Shown: positions 1 through 6,342 of the stretch, piece after piece
How positions within the stretch are numbered: position 1 is the first letter of the stretch
Layout of the letters: each line of letters starts with the position of its first letter
Assembly (NCBI GenBank): GCA_943845485.1
Contig: CALTNV010000001.1
Location: 1-6,779 of the forward strand
DNA: 6,779 bases
From: an uncultured Flavobacteriales bacterium
GTDB taxonomy: Bacteria > Bacteroidota > Bacteroidia > Flavobacteriales > CALTNV01
Direction: 5' to 3'
Position numbers and translations under genes: made by a program
The notes under the pieces: model-generated
Told to the model about the DNA's origin: nothing
The model's database searches: none
The model's input: only the letters and a program-made list of their open reading frames with translations

Positions 1-764
1 CCTTTTTTGTGAATTTTCCATGCTGCTGTAGTATTAGACCCCATAGCATTAGTAGATAAGAAATAAACATTTCCATATCCTCCTGAACCTATAACAACTG
101 CGTGAGCTGAATGACGTTCAATTTCTCCTGTTACTAAATTACGAGCAATAATACCTCTTGCTTTACCATCAACAACAACTACATCCAACATTTCATGACG
201 ATTGAACATTTCAATTTTACCACGTGCAATTTGACGGTTCATTGCTGAATATGCTCCTAATAAAAGTTGCTGACCTGTTTGCCCTTTTGCATAAAAAGTT
301 CTAGAAACTAAAACCCCTCCAAAAGAACGATTATCAAGTAATCCTCCATAATCTCTTGCAAAAGGAACCCCTTGAGCGACACATTGATCAATAATATTTG
401 CTGAAACTTCAGCTAATCTGTAAACATTTGCTTCACGAGATCTATAATCACCTCCTTTTACAGTATCATAAAATAAACGGTAATTTGAATCGCCATCACC
501 TTGATAGTTTTTTGCTGCATTAATTCCACCTTGTGCTGCAATGGAATGGGCACGTCTAGGTGAATCTTGGTAACAAAAAGCTTTAACATTGTATCCTAAC
601 TCTGCTAAAGTAGCTGCTGCAGAACCACCTGCTAAACCAGTACCAACAACGATTACATCAATCAATCTTTTGTTAGCTGGATTAACTAAATTAATATTGT
701 TTTTATAATTTGTCCATTTATCTTTAATTGGACCTTTTGGTATTTTTGAATCTAAAACTGCCAT
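1..764 (-). CDS. sdhA: Succinate dehydrogenase flavoprotein subunit, N-terminal part (runs off left edge)
   Basis: This is the catalytic flavoprotein of succinate dehydrogenase (complex II). It oxidises succinate to fumarate at the inner face of the cytoplasmic membrane and passes electrons through the iron-sulfur subunit to the SdhC anchor. Reading from the ATG at 764, the frame stays open to the window edge and gives 254 residues, roughly 40% of the family's usual length. Visible features are the Rossmann FAD-binding motif GTGLAG (residues 41-46) and the HSIAAQGGI segment (from 73), whose His73 corresponds to the histidine that binds FAD covalently in this family. Further on are [14 protein letters not shown] (from 104), FARDYGG (from 135) and a Gly-rich GSGGYGN stretch (from 226). 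The N-terminal sequence with [17 protein letters not shown] is typical of Bacteroidota SdhA and supports this start. The gene follows sdhC after 22 bases with no promoter seen between them. The substrate-binding and C-terminal parts lie outside the window. Confidence 0.97.
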   Translation of the reverse strand, partial: MAVLDSKIPKGPIKDKWTNYKNNINLVNPANKRLIDVIVVGTGLAGGSAAATLAELGYNVKAFCYQDSPRRAHSIAAQGGINAAKNYQGDGDSNYRLFYDTVKGGDYRSREANVYRLAEVSANIIDQCVAQGVPFARDYGGLLDNRSFGGVLVSRTFYAKGQTGQQLLLGAYSAMNRQIARGKIEMFNRHEMLDVVVVDGKARGIIARNLVTGEIERHSAHAVVIGSGGYGNVYFLSTNAMGSNTTAAWKIHKK

Positions 765-786
765 TATTTAATAATATTAATTTTGA

Positions 787-1515
787 TTAAAGAATGAAAT
801 GAATATAAAGAGGGATTACAGCAAATGATAGTGCTACTACAATAGCAAAAAGCTGCCCTACTTTTTTAATCATTGGATTATACGTTGGATGACTTAATCC
901 AAGTGATTGGAAAGCCGATTGAACTCCATGTAATAAATGCAACATTAAACCTAGCATCGCTACAGCATAAAGTAATGCAGCTACGATACCTAATGAATTA
1001 ACTTCAAAAGCTGTATTTACAGGAGTCTTACCAAAAAATGCTAAGACGATAGAATGTAAATCTTTATTCCCATTAGAATCTAACATATTAGCTTCTAAAA
1101 GAGAAGCATCAAAATGCATTACAGCCCAAAAATTAGCCATATGAGAAACGATGAAAATTAATAAAACAGAACCTAATAATGCCATGTTTCTTGATGTCCA
1201 ATTTGCATTAGCGCTTTGCTTTTCATAAGCATATTTTACAGGTCTTGCTGCTCTATTTTGGATGGTTAGCATGATACCATCTATAGCATGAAATAAAATA
1301 GAAATATAAGTGACATAAGACAAAACCTTAACCAAAGGGTTTGTTGTCATGAATTTAGCATATTCATTAAATTGAAGCTGACCTGCTTCTCCACTAATAA
1401 ATAGTTGAAAATTACCTGCTAAATGTCCTATTAAAAAAACACATAGAAACAAGCCTGTAGCTGCCATCCAATACTTTTTTGCTAAGGATGATTTTAAAAT
1501 AGCTGAATTACTCAT
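787..1515 (-). CDS. sdhC: Succinate dehydrogenase cytochrome b subunit (b558-type diheme anchor)
   Basis: This is the membrane anchor of complex II. It carries heme b and passes electrons from SdhAB to the quinone pool, probably menaquinone in this phylum (inference). At 242 residues it fits the single-subunit, five-helix anchor family rather than the separate SdhC/SdhD pair. Hydrophobic segments lie at about 17-40, 63-85, 111-133, 174-197 and 218-240. Histidines positioned in or near these helices are His31 (IGHLAGN), His76 (LFHAIDG), His125 (VSHMANF) and His193/His196 (LHLLHGVQSAFQSLG). Four of them are the expected axial ligands of two hemes, and His196 is favoured over His193 by its HG context (inference). 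The LLHGxxSAFQSLG segment after helix 4 is characteristic of Bacteroidota members. It is the first gene of the sdh operon, with a good promoter match about 36 bases upstream and sdhA directly downstream. Confidence 0.96.
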   Translation of the reverse strand: MSNSAILKSSLAKKYWMAATGLFLCVFLIGHLAGNFQLFISGEAGQLQFNEYAKFMTTNPLVKVLSYVTYISILFHAIDGIMLTIQNRAARPVKYAYEKQSANANWTSRNMALLGSVLLIFIVSHMANFWAVMHFDASLLEANMLDSNGNKDLHSIVLAFFGKTPVNTAFEVNSLGIVAALLYAVAMLGLMLHLLHGVQSAFQSLGLSHPTYNPMIKKVGQLFAIVVALSFAVIPLYIHFIL

Positions 1516-1550
1516 AAAATTATTTTTAATTTTTAATTTAAATACATTTA

Positions 1551-1582
1551 CAAAATTACGATTGATTATCTCTTATAAAAAC
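1551..1582 (-). promoter_or_regulatory. Putative sdh operon promoter (Bacteroidota -33/-7 type)
   Basis: Read on the minus strand, 1558-1551 is TAATTTTG, an exact match to the TAnnTTTG -7 element used by the primary sigma factor of Bacteroidota. A T-run at about 1581-1577 lies 18-19 bases upstream, at the right distance for the -33 element, but it lacks the usual TTG, so that half is weak. Transcription would start near 1545, giving a leader of about 30 bases before the sdhC ATG at 1515. It is the only TAnnTTTG match I found just upstream of any gene start in the window. Confidence 0.6.
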
Positions 1583-1599
1583 CCTTTAGGTTATTTAGA
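1571..1599 (-). terminator. Possible weak terminator hairpin after pgk
   Basis: Seven bases after the pgk stop codon, the minus strand can fold TCTAAATAACC (1599-1589) against GGTTTTTATAAGA (1583-1571). The core is AACC/GGTT around a TAAAG loop, followed by a T-T mismatch, two A-T pairs and an outer TCT/AGA. The stem is short, AT-rich and imperfect, and the T-run lies inside its 3' arm rather than after it, so this is not a textbook intrinsic terminator. It is nevertheless the only hairpin in the spacer where the upstream transcript should end. It overlaps the -33 region proposed for the sdh promoter. Confidence 0.3.
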
Positions 1600-1605
1600 A
1601 ACAAT

Positions 1606-2802
1606 CTATTTTAAAATAGCTTTGATACCGGGAAGTTCGATTCCCTCCATATATTCTAATAACGCTCCTCCACCAGTACTGACATAGGAAACTTTATCTT
1701 TAGCGTTAAACTTATTAACTGCAGCAACTGAATCACCACCACCAACTAAAGAATAAGCCCCATTAGATGTAGACTCAACAACAGATTGCGTAATATACTC
1801 TGTACCTTTAGAAAACTTATCCATTTCAAAAACACCCATAGGACCATTCCAAAGAATCGTTTTAGAATTTAACAACACTTTGTTGTTTTCTTGAATAGCA
1901 TGATCAGCTATATCTAACCCCATCCATCCCTCTGGTATTGATTTAGTTTGAGAAACTTTAACATTTGCATCGTTTGAAAAGGCATCTGCAATCACAGAAT
2001 CTTTAGGAACAATTACATTTACGTTAAAATATTTAGCTTTAGAGACAACATCTTTTGCAACAGATAAAAAATCATCTTCAACTAAAGAATCTCCAACACT
2101 ACCACCATCAGCCTTAGCAAAAGTATAAGCCATTCCTCCACCTATAATTAAATTATCAATTTTTGGAAGTAATTTTTCAATAATAGTTATTTTTGATGAA
2201 ACTTTAGCACCTCCTATAATCGCTGTAAAAGGTTTTTCAGCAGAATTAAGCACTTTTTCAACACTAGTAATTTCTTTAGCCATTAATAAACCAAAACATT
2301 TTTGGCTAACATAATCTGCAATGATTGCTGTTGAAGCGTGAGCTCTATGCGCAGTTCCAAATGCATCATTTACATAAACATCTCCATTTAAAGATAATTC
2401 TTTTGCAAACTCTTGGTCACCAGCAGTTTCTTCTTTATAAAATCGTAAGTTTTCTAAGAGTAATACTTCTCCAGGTTTCAATTTTTTGGATGCTAAAACA
2501 ACATTATCTCCAATAGAATCATCAATAAACTTTACTTCTTGTCCTAATTCTAGTTCAAGAGTTTTTAAAATATGTTTTAATGAAAATTTATCTTCAGGGC
2601 CATTTTTAGGCCGACCTAAATGAGACATTAAGACAACACTCCCACCCTTATCAATAATTGATTTAATAGTTGGAATTGCCGCTAAAATTCTAGTAGAATC
2701 GGTTACCTCTAATTTATCGTTAAAAGGAACATTAAAATCGACTCTTACAAGCGCTCTTTTATTAGTAAAATTGACACTTTCAATCGTAGGTATAGTTTTC
2801 AT
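1606..2802 (-). CDS. pgk: Phosphoglycerate kinase
   Basis: This cytosolic glycolytic and gluconeogenic enzyme moves a phosphate between 1,3-bisphosphoglycerate and ADP, giving 3-phosphoglycerate and ATP. The protein is 398 residues, the normal bacterial length, and complete. The N-terminal substrate domain shows RVDFNVP (20-26), TRI with Arg38, SHLGRP (60-65), ENLRF (117-121) and AHRAHAS (151-157), which together form the basic 3-phosphoglycerate site. The C-terminal nucleotide domain shows GGAKVSSK (197-204), the GGG loop (221-223), WNGPMGVFE (318-326, Glu326) and the phosphate-binding loops GGGDS (354-358) and STGGGA (375-380). No key residue appears to be missing. The start at 2802 lies 4 bases after the stop of the hydrolase gene, so it is probably translated from the same message, and no TAnnTTTG element is evident just upstream. 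It is the last gene of the five-gene cluster. Confidence 0.99.
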   Translation of the reverse strand: MKTIPTIESVNFTNKRALVRVDFNVPFNDKLEVTDSTRILAAIPTIKSIIDKGGSVVLMSHLGRPKNGPEDKFSLKHILKTLELELGQEVKFIDDSIGDNVVLASKKLKPGEVLLLENLRFYKEETAGDQEFAKELSLNGDVYVNDAFGTAHRAHASTAIIADYVSQKCFGLLMAKEITSVEKVLNSAEKPFTAIIGGAKVSSKITIIEKLLPKIDNLIIGGGMAYTFAKADGGSVGDSLVEDDFLSVAKDVVSKAKYFNVNVIVPKDSVIADAFSNDANVKVSQTKSIPEGWMGLDIADHAIQENNKVLLNSKTILWNGPMGVFEMDKFSKGTEYITQSVVESTSNGAYSLVGGGDSVAAVNKFNAKDKVSYVSTGGGALLEYMEGIELPGIKAILK

Positions 2803-2806
2803 TAAA

Positions 2807-3607
2807 TTAATTATTTGATATGTATTTTTTTAAAATATTAATTGATAAACTAGTGTTTTCAATATACGACATATGACCAACACCTTCCATTATTTCGTAT
2901 GTTAAATCATCTAAACCAAAATGATTTTGTAGTTTAACAAGTGGCATAATAGGATCATTGTCTCCTGCTAATAAAACAACATTAGAGTTGATAAGTGGTA
3001 ATATATTTGAAAAATCTCTCCTTTCACGCATTCCTAATAATGCAGCGCAAACTCCCTTTTCTGGAGTATTTAAAGCAATAGATATTAAATCTGCAATTTC
3101 ATTCGCCTTAGATATTTTTGATTGGGAACTAAATAGATTAGGAATAGCATTTTTAATGAAAAGATGGTGATTAAACTCTACTGCTTTAACAGCTCTTAAC
3201 CTATCTTCTTTTTTGAGTTCAGAATCTGAAAAAAGGGAAGAATGATATAGTATTAATTCTTTAATTTTACCAGAGAAAATTTGTGATAATTCTAATGCAA
3301 CATATCCTCCCATAGAGTGGCCTATAATAGAAACAGTATCAACCCCCTCTAAAGTCAGTACTCCGTTAACAATCATAGCCATATCCATCATAGAAGTATT
3401 CTCAGAAAAAACGCTAGATTTACCATGTCCTGGTAAATCTAGCGTAATGATATTATACTCTAAAAATTCTGAGATTATACAATCCCACATTGATGAGTCT
3501 TCAAGAAAACCATGTAAAAAAACTAATGTTTGTTTACTGGCTTTGTTCTTAGATTGAAAAATATTATAATAAAAAGAGTAATCTTTAAACTTTAATTTCC
3601 TAAGCAT
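2807..3607 (-). CDS. Alpha/beta-fold hydrolase, substrate unknown
   Basis: This is a 266-residue serine hydrolase of the alpha/beta fold, with no signal peptide and so probably cytosolic. It has the full set of family landmarks: the oxyanion-hole HGF (32-34), DLPGHGKS (57-64), the nucleophile elbow GHSMGG (96-101, Ser98), an acid in AGDNDP (Asp216 or Asp218) and the catalytic His245 in GVGHMSY. The cap region at about 125-195 is variable, which is where substrate specificity usually resides. Length and motifs resemble the MenH/BioH/YbfF-like esterase and thioesterase group, but sequence alone does not assign a substrate, so no gene symbol is given. Its ATG shares one base with the TAA of the aminopeptidase gene (TAATG), which suggests translational coupling. 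pgk begins 4 bases after its stop. Confidence 0.9.
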   Translation of the reverse strand: MLRKLKFKDYSFYYNIFQSKNKASKQTLVFLHGFLEDSSMWDCIISEFLEYNIITLDLPGHGKSSVFSENTSMMDMAMIVNGVLTLEGVDTVSIIGHSMGGYVALELSQIFSGKIKELILYHSSLFSDSELKKEDRLRAVKAVEFNHHLFIKNAIPNLFSSQSKISKANEIADLISIALNTPEKGVCAALLGMRERRDFSNILPLINSNVVLLAGDNDPIMPLVKLQNHFGLDDLTYEIMEGVGHMSYIENTSLSINILKKYISNN

Positions 3608-4902
3608 TATTTATGATTCATTAAATCCTCAATCTCTTCCACTTCAATTGGTATATTTCTCATCAGGTTAAAAGGTTCACCAGATCCTTGAACAACAAGA
3701 TCATCCTCTAAGCGTATTCCTAGATTTTCTTTAGGAATATAAATACCAGGTTCACAAGTAAATACCATACCTGGTTTAATTTTTTGAGTCCATAAACCAA
3801 CATCATGAGTATCAAGACCAATAAAATGAGAAGTTCCGTGCATAAAATATTTTTTATAGGCTGGCCAATTAGGATCCTGATTTTTTACATCAGTTTTATC
3901 TATTAAACCCAAATCTAATAATTCCTTTTCCATATAACCACCAACTTCTTTATGATAGTCTTGAAGATAAACACCTGGAATTAATAGTTTCTGAGCTTTA
4001 TTTTTAACATTTAAAACAGCATTATATACATCTTTTTGTCTTTCGGAGAATCGTCCGTTCACAGGAATACATCTAGTCATATCAGAAGCATAATTTGCAT
4101 ATTCAGCTGCCCAATCCATTAAAATAACATCTCCATCTCTACATTCCTTATTATTTTCTATATAATGAAGAACGCAAGCGTTAGATCCAGATGCAATAAT
4201 GGGAGTATATGCAAACCCTTTAGATCTATTTTTTATAAAGTCATGAATGATTTCAGCTTCAATCTCATATTCTGTAACACCTGGTTTCACAAACGACAAT
4301 ACTCTTCTAAATGCTGATTCAGTAATATCACAAGCTTTTTGCATTAATTCAATTTCAATGGAGTGTTTAACTGAACGAATTTGATGCATAATAGGAGCAC
4401 TCTTTCTAACTTGATGAGCAGGATAATCAATTAAACATTTTTTTATAAATCTGTCTTCTCTTGTTTCAACCTCAGTATTCGCTCTTGAATGCTCATTCTT
4501 ATTAAGGTAAATATTATCTGCTTGTGCCATTAATTGCTTAAAAACACTATCAAACTCAGACAACCAATAAACTGTTGAAATACCTGAAGTAATAAATGCT
4601 TTATTTTTATCTAATTTTTCACCTTCCCAAACAGCAATATGCTCATTTGTTTCTCTTAAAAATAAAATCTCTTTATGTTTTGTATCAAAAGCATCAGGAA
4701 AAATAACTAAAATTGACTCTTCTTGATCAACACCTGATAAATGAAAAATGTCTCTATGTTGTTCAAAAGACATAGTACTATCAGCACTAATAGGATAAAT
4801 ATCATTAGAATTAAAAATAGCTAATGAATTAGGTTTCATATGTTGAATAAATCTTTTTCTGTTGTCAATAAATAAAGATTTATCAATTGGTGAATATTTC
4901 AT
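3607..4902 (-). CDS. pepP: Xaa-Pro aminopeptidase (aminopeptidase P, M24 family)
   Basis: This metallopeptidase removes an N-terminal residue that is followed by proline, and it has no evident signal peptide. I chose the ATG at 4902 (start MKYSPIDKSLF), giving 431 residues, close to the E. coli PepP length. A longer frame opens at 4950, but its 16 extra residues overlap the end of the upstream gene and are not family-like. The N-terminal AMP_N domain (about 6-150) includes LSGVDQEES. The pita-bread catalytic domain (about 180-425) has all five expected metal ligands: Asp263 (LMDWAAEY), Asp274 (ASDMTR), His359 (GTSHFIG), Glu384 (CEPGIYIP) and Glu399 (IRLEDD). His246 (LHYIEN) and His366 (DTHDVG) sit where the family has substrate-site histidines. 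It starts 5 bases after the PorP-like gene and ends overlapping the hydrolase start by one base. Confidence 0.95.
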   Translation of the reverse strand: MKYSPIDKSLFIDNRKRFIQHMKPNSLAIFNSNDIYPISADSTMSFEQHRDIFHLSGVDQEESILVIFPDAFDTKHKEILFLRETNEHIAVWEGEKLDKNKAFITSGISTVYWLSEFDSVFKQLMAQADNIYLNKNEHSRANTEVETREDRFIKKCLIDYPAHQVRKSAPIMHQIRSVKHSIEIELMQKACDITESAFRRVLSFVKPGVTEYEIEAEIIHDFIKNRSKGFAYTPIIASGSNACVLHYIENNKECRDGDVILMDWAAEYANYASDMTRCIPVNGRFSERQKDVYNAVLNVKNKAQKLLIPGVYLQDYHKEVGGYMEKELLDLGLIDKTDVKNQDPNWPAYKKYFMHGTSHFIGLDTHDVGLWTQKIKPGMVFTCEPGIYIPKENLGIRLEDDLVVQGSGEPFNLMRNIPIEVEEIEDLMNHK

Positions 4903-4907
4903 AATTT

Positions 4908-6335
4908 TTAATCGATTAAGTATATAGTTGGAGTGTACTTTAGAATCCAAGCATCAGAATAGTTTTTTTGATAAGCTAGATTTAACACTTCAGTAATTTT
5001 AGAATAACTTAAACTAGCCTCTAAAATAACATAATATAAACTATTACTTTTATTGTAAAAAATTTGAACATGAGGGAAATTAGTCCTACTAACATCCTTA
5101 AATGCTTTATACGCATTATTTCTTTCAGAGAAAGCTCCAGCAATAACATAATAACTTCTTTGAACAGTTTCATTACTATTAAGAGGGGAAATTTCATCAA
5201 TAGAATTTTCTACAACTAGTGTTTTAATAGGAACTCTAGAACCAACAACTGTAGAATCACTAATACCTCTTTTATCCATAGTTATAAAAACTGTATCTAC
5301 GACAGTATAATCTAATATAACTGTATCGTGCATAACAGTACTAGATTGTTTCAATAAAGAATCAATAATGACTTGCTTAGAATATAACTCTTCTCTATGA
5401 GATTTTTTAATAGAATCTAGATTAATATTAGACTTTTTAGTTTTTGATGAAGGTAAAGATATTCCAAGAAAAAATTCTTGGTTTACATTACTACCTTTAT
5501 TATTTGAAATTGCTATTTCATAAGCATATCCAACTTTAAATTTATCATTAATAATAAAACCAACATTAGCTGCGATGGCATAATTAGATTTATAAGTGAC
5601 ACCAGCCCAATAGGAATTTTTAAATTCTGCAACTGCACCAAGATCATATTGAAAAGGAATGTCATTAACATATCTACCATAAAAAATAGGGGATAGCAAT
5701 AAATTGTTATCCATCAACATAAAAGTATATTTTGCAGAACCAATATAGTGTCTAAGGTAATTATAAGAAGTTGAATTTAAGCCGTCGTCAAATTCAGCGC
5801 TACTAGTAAAAATTTGAGGTACTGAAAAACCAAATTCAAATTTATTAAGTGAGTAGTAGAGTCCAAAACTTGAATTAAAGGATGTGTTGGAGTTTTCAGA
5901 ATTTTGAAGTAACAAAGGATCATCAGCTTGAGCAGCAGAAATATTTGCAAAATCTAACCTAGTATCTAGAACACCTAAACCTATACCAAACCTAATATTT
6001 TGTGAATTAGAGATTTTAAAAACTTGAGCATAATTAACAAGTACAGAATTTGAGTTCGAAATACCAATTTTATTAGATGTAAAATTAAGTCCTATACCAT
6101 TATTTTCTTTAAGGGGCGAATCAAATAAAATCAAATTTGAAGATGATCCTCCATCAAAATCCCCCCAACGTTGATTCCTAATAAATGAAAAATCATACGT
6201 ATTATTATAACCTACTGCTGCTGGGTTATAAATCGCATTATCCATATAGGTCTGATCAAACATATGAATTTGCTGTCCATATGTCGAAAAAGTAATAAGA
6301 GCTAGGGAAAATATTAGAAATGTAATGTTTTTCAT
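4908..6335 (-). CDS. PorP/SprF-family T9SS outer-membrane protein with C-terminal SPOR-like domain
   Basis: From the ATG at 6335 this encodes 475 residues. An ATG at 6356 is possible but overlaps the upstream gene and puts seven residues before an otherwise good signal peptide (MKNITFLIF...TYG, cleavage probably before QQ at about residue 21). Residues 21-295 form a beta-rich, barrel-like region with family hallmarks near its start: a Met/Phe/Tyr-rich MFDQTYMDN followed by YNPAAVG (36-42), then RNQRWGDFDG (53-62). PorP/SprF proteins are outer-membrane components of the type IX secretion and gliding machinery, and SprF-like members serve particular cargo proteins. The family usually ends near here. 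This protein continues with a charged, possibly helical segment (about 303-330), a DTV-rich linker (about 335-390) and a SPOR-like domain (393-466). It directly follows a T9SS cargo gene after 7 bases. Family assignment is firm; substrate specificity and the role of the tail are inferred. Confidence 0.88.
   Translation of the reverse strand: MKNITFLIFSLALITFSTYGQQIHMFDQTYMDNAIYNPAAVGYNNTYDFSFIRNQRWGDFDGGSSSNLILFDSPLKENNGIGLNFTSNKIGISNSNSVLVNYAQVFKISNSQNIRFGIGLGVLDTRLDFANISAAQADDPLLLQNSENSNTSFNSSFGLYYSLNKFEFGFSVPQIFTSSAEFDDGLNSTSYNYLRHYIGSAKYTFMLMDNNLLLSPIFYGRYVNDIPFQYDLGAVAEFKNSYWAGVTYKSNYAIAANVGFIINDKFKVGYAYEIAISNNKGSNVNQEFFLGISLPSSKTKKSNINLDSIKKSHREELYSKQVIIDSLLKQSSTVMHDTVILDYTVVDTVFITMDKRGISDSTVVGSRVPIKTLVVENSIDEISPLNSNETVQRSYYVIAGAFSERNNAYKAFKDVSRTNFPHVQIFYNKSNSLYYVILEASLSYSKITEVLNLAYQKNYSDAWILKYTPTIYLID
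4938..5159 (-). other. SPOR-like domain at the C-terminus of the PorP/SprF-type protein
   Basis: The last 75-80 residues of the protein match the SPOR pattern. A first strand YYVIAGAFS is followed by a helix that starts RNNAYKAF. Next comes FPHVQIFYNK, a second strand LYYVILEAS, a helix through ITEVLNLAYQ, and the closing YSDAWILK. The two-repeat layout and the ending in DAW(I/L)L are common in Bacteroidota SPOR domains. SPOR domains in other proteins bind peptidoglycan glycan strands that lack stem peptides. In this protein the domain should hang in the periplasm below the barrel (inference from a barrel topology with a periplasmic C-terminus). Confidence 0.75.
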
Positions 6336-6342
6336 AAGAAAA

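Noticed and set aside
1571..1599. Riboswitch or structured RNA leader for the sdh operon
   Set aside because: The hairpin lies upstream of the predicted transcription start and the leader would be only about 30 A/T-rich bases, too short and plain for a known riboswitch.
2325..2516. Open frame of 63 codons on the plus strand
   Set aside because: It lies wholly inside pgk on the opposite strand. The pgk frame is strongly conserved, and the plus-strand translation shows no domain, signal or plausible context.
2958..3170. Open frame of 70 codons on the plus strand
   Set aside because: It lies wholly inside the alpha/beta hydrolase gene on the opposite strand. It has no recognisable motif and is best explained as a chance antisense frame.
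2807..3607. Calling the hydrolase MenH (menaquinone synthesis) or BioH (biotin synthesis)
   Set aside because: The catalytic landmarks are shared across the whole superfamily, no men or bio gene is nearby, and the cap region cannot be assigned by eye.
5186..5355. Tandem repeat in the linker of the PorP-like protein
   Set aside because: The recurring DTV motif is short and irregular at protein level and does not form a DNA repeat, so it is described as a linker.
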